Source of the DNA: Henckelia pumila
Lineage: Eukaryota; Streptophyta; Magnoliopsida; Lamiales; Gesneriaceae
Length of the DNA: 64,000 nucleotides
Direction of reading: 5' to 3'
NCBI RefSeq assembly: GCF_033568475.1
Contig: NC_133122.1
Coordinates: 150,798,861 to 150,862,860 of the forward strand
Positions 33,917 to 46,960 of this stretch are shown piece by piece (the stretch's first letter is position 1; the number at the start of each line of letters is the position of its first letter). The notes below the pieces were generated by a model. The model searched no databases. It saw only the letters and a list, made by a program, of their open reading frames with translations, and had not been told where the DNA came from. Both the position numbers and the translations under genes were made by a program.

Positions 33917-35982
33917 ATGAATTTTGTTTATTTTCAAAAAATGGTGGATGTTATTGCCGCTGTTGGTCCTGGTTATAAAGCACCAAATTATAATCAATTG
34001 CAAAAAAATTTATTAGAAAACATGAAAAAGGAATTTCAGCTAGTAGTTAATTGTTATGAAGTGTTTGGGAAGAAAAAAATCGCACTATTATGGCTGATGG
34101 TTGGCAAGATCGATCAAATAGACAACTGATAAACTTTCTAGTGTATTGAAAAAAGGGAACAACATTTGTGAGATCGATTGATGCTTCTGATATTGTGAAA
34201 TATGCAACCACAATTTTCAATCTATTTGTTGAGTTAGTTGAATGGGTTGGAATAAAAAACATTGTTCATTTGGTAACTGATAATGGAGCCAACTATAAAA
34301 CTGTCGGTGTTTTGCTTCATGATAAATATCCCTCTATCAAATGGTCACCTTGTGCTGCACATTGTTTGAATTTGATTCTTGGTGATATTGGTAAAATGGA
34401 TTTTGTAGTAATCTTGCAAAAAAAGTTTCTTAGTAACAAAATTCGTTTACAATCATGAATTTCTGTTGGCATAGTTGAGAAAGAGAGATGGATGGACTGA
34501 GATTGTACGTCCAGGGCAAACTCGTTTTCCTACCACATTCATTGCATTGAAGAGTATCCTTGAACATCAACATGATTTGCAAGTCTTTTTCACTAGTAAG
34601 ACATTTACGGATTCTCGATATTTTAAAGACAAAAAAACAAGTGTTGTTGTGGTGGTTGTTCTTGATTCAAGATTTTGGAATGATTGTATGGTTATAGTTG
34701 GAGTTATTGCTCCACTAATACGTATGTTGTGTATAATGGATACCGATCGAAGGCCTTCGATTGATTATGCCTATGACGGAATGTACAGGGCAAAGAATAA
34801 AGAATATCTTTAAGAATAAAAAGAAATTGTACAAGCCTTTCACAAGTATTATCAAGACAAGATGGGACAAACAACTTCGACGAGATATTCATGCAGCAAC
34901 ATATCTCTTGAACCCTGCTTTTGCATATGAAAAGGTTAATATGTGCACTAAAAAAAAGATCATGTATAGGTTTGTGTAGATGGTCACTACCTTAATTAGG
35001 GACAGAACTATTCAAAGAAAGTGCATTGATGAAATATCCATTTATCAAGATAGATTAGGAAGCTTTGCTCGACAACTTGCTTTAGATTCATCAAAGAGTA
35101 TGCAACCAGGTATGTGTTATTTATTTTATATGTTATTTATGATTTTATGTGTTACTTCTTAGATTTTTTACTCATTGTTTAAAACTTTATTATAGATGAA
35201 TGGTGGAGAGTTTTTGGATGTAGTGCTCCAAATATACAAATTTTGACTATTAAGATTTTAAGACAAACTTTTTCGTCTTCAGGATGTGAAAGAAATTGGA
35301 GCGTGTTCGAGAGAATACATACAAAGAAAAAAAATAGATTGGAGCATCAAAGATTAAATGATCTTGTGTTTGTCCATTACAACTTGCATTTAAAAGAAAG
35401 GTGATAGTTTTTGTTTTTACTAAACTTATTCTTTCAAGTTCAAGTTTGAATTCTTAAAATTTAGAATTGTTGTTTGTTTTATTTTTTAATTAATGTTATA
35501 GGCTTGATAACCAAAAGAATTGTCAAGATCCCATTGATTATGAGAGTATTGATATAACCGTCTTTTGGGTTATGGAAGAAGAAGAAAACTCTTCACATAT
35601 TCTAGATACAGATGAGTTTGATGACATGCTTTATGGTGATGAAGCTCTTCCAAAAAATGCTCATGAAGAAGAAGGTGAATTTTGTTTCCTTTATTTTTGT
35701 TAAGTAGTCTAAAAATATAATAATTGCTTAGTTAATATCTTAATTGTTAAGAAGGTGATTTTTTAAAAATAATTTTTACTTTATTTTCCTAAGCACTTCT
35801 TTTCATATTTTTTTCTAGATTTAGATAAAGTTGTTGGTGAAATGCAAGAAGCTCATTATTTGGAATTGGATGAAATTTTTGATGGTGTTGATAAAGATAA
35901 TAATGACTATGAAAAAAATACTTCAAGAGTTGGATGCGGCATGAGCGACAAGGGAAGCAACTTGAAAGTTGAAAGATATTAA
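33917..35982 (+). pseudogene. hAT-superfamily transposase (DUF659 / hAT dimerisation type), broken
   Basis: The conceptual reading contains a DUF659-like RNase H core (MADGWQDRSNRQ near 34,092; LVTDNGANYK near 34,272; SPCAAHCLNLIL near 34,347) and a C-terminal hAT dimerisation region (WWRVFG at about 35,200, then SSGCERNWSVFERIHTKKKN). Splice sites are still readable: donor at about 35,109 and acceptor at 35,195; donor at about 35,402 with acceptor before GCTTGATAACC; then a last exon ending TAA at 35,982. The tail is unusually acidic (EEEENSS, DEFDD). Stops near 34,130 and 34,146 and shifts at about 34,458 and 34,800 break the N-terminal half, and the BED zinc finger expected at the N-terminus was not found. 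It once cut and pasted a hAT element; it is now inactive. Confidence 0.85.
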
Positions 35983-36297
35983 GTCATATATTAATATATA
36001 TATTTATTATGAATTTAAACTTTATGTTTGAGACTTTTGTAACTTTTATAATTAAACTTGTTTTGTTGGGAATTTAAATTTGGTAATTAGCATTTGGTTA
36101 TATGTTATGTGTAATTTGGAGTTTTGGACTTTAGAATTTGAAATGTGATTTTTAATTGGATATTTGTTGAAATTTTTCACTTTAAAGTTCTAGTAAAACC
36201 TATGAAGTAATTAATAATAAATATATTAAACTTTATTTACTATATAAAATGAACATAATATTAACTTTTATTAATTCGGTTGAACCGATTGAACCAT

Positions 36298-36346
36298 TTT
36301 TTGGTGGTCGACCGGTTCGATCACCGGTCTGGTTAAGAAAACATTG
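36298..36346 (+). mobile_element. right terminal region of the hAT element
   Basis: Subterminal GACCGGTTCGATCACCGGTC, then GGTTAAGAAAACATTG. Read inversely it starts CAATGTTTTCTTAACC, like many plant hAT ends. The partner end is uncertain (candidate near 33,080). Confidence 0.6.
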
Positions 36347-39326
36347 GTTTCAACAATAAATGAATTCATTGGATTTAGTTTTGGTACTGGATTAGTTCCA
36401 TGAAAATTTGATTAGTTACAGAATTTGATTTCCTGTGGTCAGGATGAATTGGAATGGATATGCCTCGACTGGTGAGAATTCTACACAGGGTAGTACCGTT
36501 TATTGGGAAATTCTAGATGGATAGATCTAGTAATTAGATTGATGATTTCCATTTATCAATCAGAGCATCGTCTGGTTTCGTCAGTAATTGGAGTTGAGAC
36601 AAGTAAGGAGATGCGACCTTATGCTCGTATGTCTGGAAGGATTGTATTTCGGATGGGATGGTAGGAAGGCTATCTCAGTATCGATGTCTTACGAAGCCAT
36701 AACCAGGAATAATTAAACTAGTGGAATTTTTGGTTATAACCGAGTTTTTTGAATTTGACTTTGGTATTGGGTTTGTATTGAAGGATAAGATTGTCTCTTG
36801 ACAGTATTGTCATAGACGAAGATTATTCCTTGATATTTAATAAGGACATAACTAAGAGCGTCTATCATAAGTTAGACTGGGATAGTTCTGGTGAATAGAT
36901 TTAGACTGACACAAGGATTGTGACAATAGATACTTGTGGGTATCATGTGACTTGGTTAGAGGAAGAAAAGATGAATCTTTGGTGTTAGATCCTATGACAC
37001 TCTTGGAGTCAGAATAGTCTTGGGAGGGATATTCCTAGACAAGTGATTATTTTGAGCTGAGGGATTTGTTGATTTGGGATATCACTAGATTGGTAAATCT
37101 AGTAGGTAGATTGACTAGTATCGGTTCTCATTGAGATTATCGTCTGACTACGTCATAAAGATGATTTGAGGTTTCATTGCGATAGTGATTTTCCAAGGTA
37201 GCAGATGATTCCTTGGATTGGAAATTTGTCAACGGGTGAGTTCGTAACTTGGTATTAATTTCTTATTTTACATGGACAGTTTTTAGTACTAGATCTAGGC
37301 TGGTAGGATCAGTTCCAGTTACTACTCATGAGTATTTTCTGACTCTATCAGAGATAGGATGATGAACTCAGTTAGGAAATCCTGTGATTTTAAGTGTTTT
37401 TGGGAATTTCTCTAGTAATTGTAACACTACGATTTGTTGATCTTCAATGTAAGATTGTGGTGATTAAAAAAATCATTTAGTGGTGTTCTAAAACTATTGA
37501 TCTTTTGGGCTTAATCGGAGTCGCAGTGGATCAATTTTAGTAGGTAAGATTGTTAATCTATATATAAAAATTTGGAATTTAATAATAATTCAGGATAATA
37601 CTTCCTTGTTAGGAAAGGAACGGATTTGATTTGGGCATTTCTTGGTATTAGCAATGGTTGAACCAAATTGCGGAATTGGAATTTAGTAGTTGTTCTAGGT
37701 TGTTAGTGGATGACAACTTTCAAGGATTATAACTGAGTACTTTGCTTAGACGTTTCCAGCGACATTCTCAGGAAATTATAGTTTAAGTCGTGAGCCGACA
37801 AGAGATTTTGGATTTCGATGAGCATTATCAGGATAGCATGAGCTGTTTTTGTCGTGGGATGAGACAACAGCTAAGACCTACGGTTTATAGGGTATGGGCG
37901 GGATTGTTGTCGCTGGTCTCACAGAGTGTTCATGATGCGATGTGCCATTGAGATGATAAAATAGATCGGGACCGATTCGAAAGTTAGCTGAATTGCCGCA
38001 AGTATTGAGAACCCCATGTAAGATTGAGATGAACTAGTTTTGTTCATTCCAATCAGTAAATCAAGTCGACAAGGAAATTGTCGTTATGAATGACAGGATT
38101 ACCAATGTCGTTCTAAATGTTACCTCGAGTAACAAGACAGATGTAATCAATTGATACATACTACTAATACCAAGGATGGTGTTAACCCATCTAAGCGCTC
38201 AGTGTAATGATAGTGTAATTTTCAGGATAATGACCCGAGAATTTAGCAAGATAGAGGATTGTGAACAACGACATTGTTGCAATATGTTTTGGGTTGGTAA
38301 AGAATTTATTATTCGTTTCCATAATTGGTCTCCCTTTTTGGGAATGTTATACAACATCGGGCAGGATAAGTACTGAAGGTATGTACTTTGATGCTAGGAA
38401 ATTGTTAGGATTTTGTTATTATTAGTGGCGGGATGACCAGTAGAACCAATTGGATGATATCTCCAGTAGTGAGATTCAGGTATTAGGATCAGGACTGGTC
38501 GTATTCAGTTCAAGTATACCACATGATTGTAATCATGCCACTAGAAAGGCAATATAAAGTTTTCAGATAGGAAAGATTGGTGTGCAGCGATGTGATCGCC
38601 ATGCAATGACAATGTCAGGTAAGTTAGTGATACAATGTACATGTATCATGTCTTCTCGTTGATGCAGGAGGATGATATTGGAAGAGATTTTGCGTATCTG
38701 GAAGATAGTTGATGATAAGTTACAGTCTTGGCAATAAATGTCATCGCTAATATTCACAGTCAGCGTTGTTATTTCAGTTAGAGTTAATATCTGGTGGGTA
38801 GTCATAAGACTACAAGAACCTTGTGATATTTGGGTTAGATATCAGAGGGATCATGTTAATAGCCGGTTAGAATCTATTGTGGAAATCAACAGTACTTGGA
38901 GATCTGTTGGAGTCTCAGGGATTGCATAATTATAGTAATTGTGCAGAAATTTTGACGTAAATTTTTGGATGATATGTTAGATTGTCATTCGAAGTTGCCG
39001 AATGATTAGAATTTTTGATAATTGTATTGTTTAAGATTCGAGTGTAATATGGAATTGCAGTTAGTAGACAGTTGTCAAGAAATGGATTTCAATGTTATCT
39101 TGGATTCTCGATAGCAGCGTGGAGTTAGAACCCAGGTTAGGTTCTAAGATTTTCGTTTAAGATTTGATGTGCTTCAGTAAGGAATCAACCATGCAGGTTT
39201 TAGCGGGGTCTGAGTGGTCGAAATATATTCAATCAGATGTTTGATTAGACCGGAGCAATCGGTGAATGTGATAAGTTGGTTTTGTTACATTCTTGTAGTT
39301 TCCCTAGATTTCGAGGACGAAATCTT
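36347..39326 (+). mobile_element. gypsy internal 3' region, decayed, non-coding
   Basis: About 3 kb with dense stops and no protein motif, lying between the hAT insertion and a gypsy polypurine tract. Its place between integrase and 3' LTR suggests the long 3' untranslated region of the plus-strand gypsy element whose integrase is at 30,816-31,937. Confidence 0.5.
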
Positions 39327-39340
39327 ATAAGGAGGGAGAA
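39327..39340 (+). other. polypurine tract of the plus-strand gypsy element
   Basis: ATAAGGAGGGAGAA, preceded by TTTCGAGGACGAAATC, the arrangement found before 3' LTRs of this gypsy group (compare the minus strand at 48,466-48,500). Confidence 0.85.
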
Positions 39341-39960
39341 TTTAGTAACCCGAATCCTAAATTAATAACTAAATATTGATTAGTGGTGTAATCATGTAAA
39401 GATTGGGCAAAACATGATTAAGGAATCTCCAATTGGGATTAAGGGGTTGAAATCGGATTCAGGACGTCCGAAAATGGCCTGGAGGGTTGTAAGTAATCGG
39501 GTGGATCGGATGATCCGAACCCTAGGATCGGACCATCCAAACTAGTGGTGTTCGGAAGCCCCGAACAAGTTTGGAAAGGGGAAAGATCGAACGATCCGAT
39601 CTTTGTTCGAACGATCCAAACTATTGGGAGTTCGAAAGCATGGATTTAAGATCGGAGGGTCGAAGGAGATTGGATGATCCGATCTCCATTAGATAAGATA
39701 AGGTAAGAAAAGATATTTTGTTGTGGGGACTTCGGGTGCTAATATCATATTAAGGGGAAAGTAGAAGTTAAACATCATTAACTACTAATAATCAACCAAG
39801 CATGCAAGAATTGAAACCAATTTTGTTTTTTAAGGGGTGGCTCGCTCGAGCGAGCACCACTCGGGATAGGACACCCTTGAGCGAGCCCAAGCTACGCTCG
39901 AGCAAGCTGAGTTCTACCCGGGCTGCTGAAATTTTTCTCTATTGCTGATCTTGGTTGTTT
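39341..39960 (+). mobile_element. gypsy 3' LTR, truncated, related to family B
   Basis: Starts TTTAGTAACCCGAATCC (probably a mutated TGTAGTGACC-type start). The first 200 bases align with the family B LTR read on its own strand (for example AACATGATTAA and ATTCAGGAC words). It carries a short palindromic array (39,492-39,690) with the unit GATCGGATGATCCGA and a CTCGAGCGAGC block near 39,843. The right end is lost at about 39,960; the boundary is approximate. Confidence 0.65.
39492..39690 (+). repeat. palindromic unit array in the truncated LTR
   Basis: About six units of type GATCGGATGATCCGA or GATCGAACGATCCGA, at the same relative place as the arrays at 25,735 and 48,015. Confidence 0.7.
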
Positions 39961-41771
39961 TGTTGATGTGAATTGATCTATACATGCCAAATATGATATA
40001 CAAAAGAAGAACACATCAAAAACACAAACTAATCATGTATTGCTACCTCAATCTTTCCACAGTTGGTACCAACCATATACACATGCTAGATACAAACAAA
40101 ACCAAGTGTTCTACAAGGTTTATTCTATGTACAAGAAAGGTCCAACTAAAAGCAATACAAAATTTGACAATAACTCTAATCATAGCCCAAGGTCACCACG
40201 TGCTAATCCTGTTATCTCTAGCTATTCACGACCTCTCTGTCCAGCTCCTACCCCACCTATTGCCATGCACACATACAAAACACAGCAATAGCCGGATAAC
40301 TCCGGTGAGAAATACAATTACTAGTATAAATAACATAATATGCGAGAAAATAAACATGAATGCAATGCATGTGTCAAAGGTAGGCTATCAATTCTGATAA
40401 CAATATAATTTCGGTTCTTGGGATCCCGAGAAATAAAATCTTAACCAATCACCAACTCACCAATCGAGGTGACATCAAGTATCTCATTTACCCTGAATTT
40501 TGTGCAACTATAGTGAGTCATATAGCTCTGAAAGTAAATATACATTCCGTGCCACTCAACTATAGCCCTCCAAACGTCATATGTACTCTAGGCCTTTCAG
40601 ACCTCTGTGCTTTTCAGGATGAAGTTCAAGATGAATGAAACATAATCTGTATGCATTAAAGAATGTAAAACATCTTGAACATCTAATCACATTAGAAATC
40701 AAAGCAACACATTCGTCAAAGTCACATAAAGGCATATAAAAAAACAAGTATGTGATTGACAAGGGAATACTCGAGAATCATATCTATCTCGAGTGTTATA
40801 TCCCATCTAGATATGCTGTCCTTTATACCTTTCAATGTAGAGTCTGGAAATACTTTAAATCTGAAAATAGTTCAACAAGGACCATATATCAAAACTCTGT
40901 CCAAACACTTAATCAATTGTGCTAACTAACAACTTTGACAACCTTGCTAAAGTCTGTAGCGATGCAATTCCGGAATTCCCAAGTCTATAGCCTTTTGATC
41001 AAATATGAAGTGGATGATAATCTGAGTTCAATAAAAATGTTCAACTACCATTCAATCCATGATTCAATCAAATATACAAGAATCTTGACAATTCTCGAAC
41101 CGGCGGCGTAACGGCTAAAAACCGACAATCCAGTCTATGTCTATATCAATCCAACCATCAAATATACCACATATCACTATTATATCAACAATAAAACCAA
41201 CGAATTCCTCAATATCAAAAATGGTCAATTTCTAAAATAGCTTTAGAAAATTATAACAAATCCGTACGTCGTTCTTTCTTCGATCCGTCTTTGAATATAC
41301 AATTCATGCTAGCTCAATCACATGTATTATCAATAATAATCAAATTCCAACTTAAAATTAAAAATCAAGTATGATAAAAATGAATGAAAATTGTACCAAA
41401 ACGTAGCTCTCGACGAGGTGATCACAGATATATATTCAGTTCTAAATTTTGACGGCCGGATCGTGAAATATCGAAGCTTTGAGAAGTTGAAAAGATGAAA
41501 ATGGCGTGAAGTGTGTATATTCTGATTTTTATCTCCTCCTTGCTGCTGAGCACACTTGAGAATGATGATAATACAAGTGAGAGTAGATAATATAAGCATA
41601 TTTGTAGTTTAGTCCCTGCACTTTTAGCTATTTGCAATGCAGTCCCCGGAAAATATATTTAATTCAATTTCAATCCTTATTCATTTAAGAATATTAGAAT
41701 TTAATTCTAAACTCTAAATATTCGTAAATTAAATATTTTCGAATTAAAATTAAATAATCCCGGGCCTTACA
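39961..41771 (-). mobile_element. 3' LTR of gypsy element A, left boundary uncertain
   Basis: On the minus strand the LTR starts TGTAAGGCCCGGG at 41,771, directly after the polypurine tract. The far end was not located; sequence down to about 39,960 has similar AT-rich LTR texture with no gene. Short frames near 40,000-40,400 have no motif. Confidence 0.55.
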
Positions 41772-41784
41772 TTTCTCCCCCTCT
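41772..41784 (-). other. polypurine tract of gypsy element A
   Basis: AGAGGGGGAGAAA on the minus strand next to the LTR start, with TTTCGAGGACAAAC just upstream. Confidence 0.85.
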
Positions 41785-41882
41785 AAGACATGAGTTTGTC
41801 CTCGAAATCATAAGCAAGCTGTATACGCAATATGTATACACATAAGACAATGAAATACTAGAAAACAGAATAAGAAGTCACA

Positions 41883-43527
41883 TCAATTAAACAACTCTGG
41901 AAATCTCTGTTTCATATCTGACTCAGTCTCCCAAGTCTCCTTTTCAGTGCCATGTCGACTCCACTGAACTTTGACTAACTGAATAATCTTGTTTCTGAGT
42001 TGTTTGTCTTTGCGATCAAGAATCTGAATAGGCTGCTCAAAGTAGCTAAGAGTCTTGTCAAGTTCAACTTCATCAGGCCGAATAATATGGGAAGGATCAG
42101 GCTGATACTTCCAAAGCATAGAGACATGGAATACATCATGAATACCAGACAAAGATGGAGGAAGAGCGAGTCGATAAGCAAGATTGCCTATCTTCTCAAT
42201 CATCTCATACAGACCGATAAAACGTGGAGATAACTTTTCTCTCTTTCCAAATTTGACTGTACCTATAAACGGAGAAATCTTCAAGAAAACTCCGTCTCCC
42301 TGATCAAAAGATAGAGGTCATCGTCTGATATTCACATAATTTTCTTGTCTGTCCTGAGCTGTTTTCATTTGTTTCTGAATCAATTTCACTTTCTCAGTAA
42401 TTTCACGAATCATATCAGGTCCGATATCAGGTACTTCAGAGATATCATCCCAGTACAGCGGTGATCTACATGTATTTCCGTACAGTGCTTTGAATGGAGC
42501 CATATCTATGTTGGTCTGATAACTATTGTTATATGAAAATTCTGCAAGTGGTAATGAATTCTGCCACGTAGTGCCGAAATCTAGCACTAAAACTCTAAGA
42601 ATATCCTCAAGTGTCTGGATAGTCCGCTCTGACTGTCCGTCTGTCTGAGGATGATATGTTGTACTCAGATGCAAGTGAGTACCAAGAGCTTGCTGTAAGC
42701 TATGCCAAAAGTGTGATGTAAATCTAGGGTCTCGATATGACACGATAGATTTAGGCACACCATGTAATCTTACCACTTCTCTGACGTAGATCTCTGCCAT
42801 ATGATCATGTCTGTACGTCATTCTGTACGAAATAAAACATGTTGATTTTGTCAATCTGTCAATAATGACCCAAATGGCATCGCACCCTCTGGATGAACGT
42901 GGTAGCTGTGTCACGAAATCCATGGAAATGTGATCTCATTTCCATTCTGGAACGGACAAACTATGCAATAGACCACCTGGCTTCTTTATTTCAGCTTTTA
43001 CCTGTTGGCAATTCAGACATCTGGATACAAAATCAGTCACATCTGCCTTCATTTTTCTCCACCAATATTGCATCTTCAGATCATTATACATTTTTTTGCC
43101 ACCAGGATGAATACTGAATCTACTGCTATGAGCCTCTTTCAATATCTGTTGTTTCAAATCTGATACATCTGGAACAACAAGTCTGTTATTCACATATAAA
43201 ACATCATCAGCACTGACCTGATATTCAGATTGATGTCCAGATCTGACCATCTCAATTAATTTCTGAATATTCTGATCCACTTTCTTTGCTTCTTTGATTC
43301 GTATCAACAATTCTGGCTCAGCTTTAATATCATAAACTCTGATAGGCTGCATATCTGTTTCAAATACTAATCCAGAAATATAACAATCTTCTACCAAATG
43401 AGATACAACTATTGTAGATAAGGATAAAGAACAACCTTTCTACTCAAGACATCTGCAGATGCATTAGATTTCCCTGGATAGTATTTAATCTCGCAATCAA
43501 AATCTTTCAGTAAATTTAACTATCTAC
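41883..43527 (-). pseudogene. Ty3/gypsy pol (element A): RNase H end, integrase, chromodomain-like tail
   Basis: Read on the minus strand: end of RNase H (PGKSNASADVLSRK, about 43,440-43,490), integrase zinc-binding motif (H-H-C-C with CLNCQQVK, 42,936-43,397), the core with MDFVTQLP, a RDPRFTSHF Asp and [13 protein letters not shown] with the catalytic Glu (42,318-42,923), then a C-terminal region with DVFHVSMLWKY and a chromodomain-like W-x-E end (41,883-42,284). Stop codons interrupt it near 42,930 and 42,303. The upstream part (reverse transcriptase, protease, gag) is absent because the LTR at 43,528 interrupts RNase H; it may lie beyond the window. Integrases of this group with chromodomains are known to favour heterochromatin. 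Confidence 0.88.
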
Positions 43528-46500
43528 TGAAACGACCCTAATATCTCTATGCTTAAATAAATAATAAAAGAAATACGGATTTTTAAAATATTTTGCCATG
43601 ACTTGTTTGAAAGTAGGTAAAACCTCGCTGTCACAGCCAACAATTCTAACCAAAAGCAATAAATACGGCAAAAAGATAACCACTGCGGTAAACATAACTT
43701 CGAAAGTAAAAGCAACCTCACACGGTTGCGGAAAAGATAGCGATAACAGTTTCAAGACTTTAAAATTTAAGCACAGAAAAAACACATCCTGGCTATTACC
43801 AAAAGTACATAAGTTTAAACTCTTTATTACAATCATAAACTAGTGCGGAAACATGAAATAGCAACGGTCGTAGGACCTCGCTCCGCCGAAGACCTCCCCT
43901 CAAGGACCCTGCCCCTCGGTCCCTACAAACTCCTCCTCACCTGGCAAACAAACAAGCATAGTGAGTCTAATGACCCAGCAAGTATAAACAATGATATAAC
44001 AAGGGTTTTAAAATACTCCATGCAATACTCAAACTACTATACATATTATACTTTGAAACTTAAACTGTAAACATGCGTGAAATAAGGGAAATGAGACAAC
44101 ATGCAAGCATGAACTCACGCTAACTCACGCTATGAAACTTTTGAACTTTCTTGACTTAACTGAAACGCATGCATAACATAAAACTGAATAAATTGAGACG
44201 AGTCTACTGATACTAGAAACTTTAACTTTTGTTTTTTCTTTAGAACTTAGATCCTTGAAATGTGACTCAAGGCTGCAGTGCACTATGCCGGCAAGACGCC
44301 GAGATTTCTCTCGACGCGATTTGCCCCTTTACTTTCTTTTTTGGTAGGGGAGCCGAGATGAACCCGGCCGCTTACTACACGTCTTTTTTGGTAGGGGAGC
44401 TGGGATGTCTCCCAGCCGCTTACTACAAGTCTATGGCAAGTGGGTGAGGCATCCCTCAACCCACATTGCCCTGTCCAGTCACAATAAACTCACTTTGTTC
44501 AAAAAAATATTTTCTTTCCTTCCTTGACTCGACTCAAAATACTTAGCATGCAAGAACTTGTAACGACTTCCTTTGAAAATATTGTTTGGCTCAAAGACGA
44601 AACTCACGCACACGAATATGCAACTTAAGAAATGAAACTCAACTAAAAAATATGGGTGCAAGGTGGGTGAGTGGCTGCCCCTAAGCTAAAAGCCCAACTA
44701 TTCTTTACTTTCCTTAACCTTGCCTTAAACCGAGCAACCAAACCGTAAAACCCTTAACTCTATCATCCCTTAGCCAAATTCGACACCGCTTGAACCGACA
44801 CTCTCCAAACACTACAAACTAACCATATGACCTGTTTTCAACCTCATTTGACAGCCTATACAACCTGAACAAAAACCCAATCCGGACAGCCCACTTTTGC
44901 CCTCAAAATTCTGCCCCGACACCCTAACTTCAAAAATCCATAACTTGATGAAATATTACCCGAAACAAGCCCATTTTATACCGACGCGACCACAACGTCA
45001 TGAAATTGACCTAGGACTAGCCCTAGCCATGACCAGACCAGGGTTACTACCTCCCTTGCCCCGGAACAGTAACCCCCTGCTCAATGAAAACAACATCCAA
45101 CTTACTTCTAACTCAATGTTTCAACCCCATAACCCTTTTTCCTTAACTCTACTCCATACCAATCCACAAAACACCTTTATTAACATCACTTAGGACTTAT
45201 CCCAAGAACTTAGGCAGCCCTCAACCCCACTCCCACTCCACAATTAAAAAATGTCAAAATCATGCACCAAATGTGTCTTGATTCTTGACCAATCATTGAA
45301 ACTAATTGCCAAACAACACAATGCACTAATCAACCCTCAAATACAGCCCAATCATCATGTACAATTCGAATTTTAAGAATGCAACTACTGAATTTTCAAA
45401 ATTACTCATTTGCATTCAAAACACTTCTTGCCCTCAATCATAAATCAGCATGCAACTTTTTTAAAAGTTATGGCAACTAAATTTCGAAATTTCCCCAAGA
45501 ACCCTACTGAAATTTTGTTAAAAATTCGACCCTTCAAGCATATAATAACGAGCATTTCGAAAAATCACAAGAGAATAAGAGCAAGAACATTAATAGCTTG
45601 AATGAAAGCCCAAAAATTGCATATACTTGCCTATCCTTTGCAATTGCTCAAAAAACAAAATTAAAGGGGAAAGAGGGCTGGAGCCTTGGAACAAACACAA
45701 GCTACACTTCCTTGGGAGGTGCTCCGGCAGCGGCGGCGGCTGGAGCAAGGAGGAGGAGGTGGCCGATTTATTTTGAGAAAAAATGGGAGAGAGGGGGCGG
45801 CTTCTAAGGGAAATAGGGGCTAGGGTTTGCTAAATGTTTTATTTTGTGTTTAAAAGATGTGTGTGTGAGGTGTACAAGTGTGTATATATATAGGTGTAAG
45901 CATGTAAAAGTAGATGTGTGTGTGTTGCTTTTACAAGTACAACTTTAAAGTACTACAACTTTTACCTACTAACTTACACTAATAAAATTCCTAAGTTTAA
46001 AAACCCCAAATTAAAAATATTAAATCGAGTTTTACTAATCCGGGTTTACGAAAATTCTAACTTTTGAAAAAGTTAAAGAATAAGCCTAATATTGCAATAA
46101 TAAGAAAAATGCTTTCTGATACCCGAAAACTTCTAACTTTCAAACTCTCATCTAATAACCTCATATCTCCCTACTAAACTTTTAAAATAAACGCTTGAAG
46201 TTTACCGCCAAAATCCACCATCGCCGAACACCGGAATCGGAAGTCACTACCTCAAAAATCTCAATAATAAATAACTTAAAATAATTGAGTACTTAAACTT
46301 TAAAGAAAACTTAAACAATTAATTTCAAGCAATGAAAACCATAATTATTGAAAATAAATTTAAGCACTATCTTAGGAATTAAAATCAACACTTTAAATAT
46401 TTTGATGTCGCAACGATAATTAAGATTTTTAAATAATAAACAGAGCGATTAAAATAATTTAAACAAACTGGACGAACGTTTAAAAGTAATCTAAATAAAT

Positions 46501-46777
46501 ACACAAGTAGTATAAAAACCTTTAAAATGATTTGGACATATAAAAGAATTTAACTAAATAAGCTAGACATTGAAAATCATTTAAATAAGCAAGCTTATAC
46601 CTTTAAAATATTTAAAATAAATAAGTTGCACAATAAAATCATTTGAATAAATAAATGATATTCTATTAACACATAATTCAAATAAAGAATTTAAATCAAT
46701 TAAACTAAAAAAAAATAATCATAATATTTATTTAATTTAATATATGCGAATTAGTAGATTGGATTTTAGGTAATACA
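43528..46777 (-). mobile_element. gypsy 3' LTR (element D), about 3.25 kb
   Basis: On the minus strand it starts TGTATTACC at 46,777 next to a polypurine tract and ends GGTCGTTTCA at 43,528, where it cuts into the RNase H of element A. It contains tandem blocks near 44,330-44,440 (TTTTTTGGTAGGGGAGC twice, each followed by GCCGCTTACTACA). The short frames in it (44,897; 45,598) have no motif. Confidence 0.75.
44330..44440 (-). repeat. two-copy tandem repeat of about 56 bp in LTR D
   Basis: TTTTTTGGTAGGGGAGC recurs at 44,336 and 44,384, each followed after about 20 bases by CCGCTTACTACA. Confidence 0.85.
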
Positions 46778-46960
46778 ATTCCTTCCCCCCTTAAATGGAA
46801 TTTCGTCCTCGAAATTCAAGATTTACTAACTAGGTCCAGATACATTAGACCCGGTTGGCACTAACTTTTCTTACCGAGCACCCACATGAGTTGACGCTAA
46901 ATAGCTTACAATGCACACTCTGATACTATTAGTGTCTATATCATCAAGAATCAGACTAAT
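46778..46960 (-). mobile_element. polypurine tract and short internal remnant of element D
   Basis: The minus strand carries TTTCGAGGACGAAATTCCA and the polypurine tract AAGGGGGGAAGGAAT directly before LTR D. About 150 further bases of internal sequence follow before the family B LTR begins at 46,961. An apparent primer-site-like TAGTATCAGAG lies near 46,915-46,925; its meaning is unclear. Confidence 0.7.

Noticed and set aside
40000..40400. A 137-codon frame in the gypsy A LTR region
   Set aside because: No recognisable motif, and it lies in LTR-like sequence.
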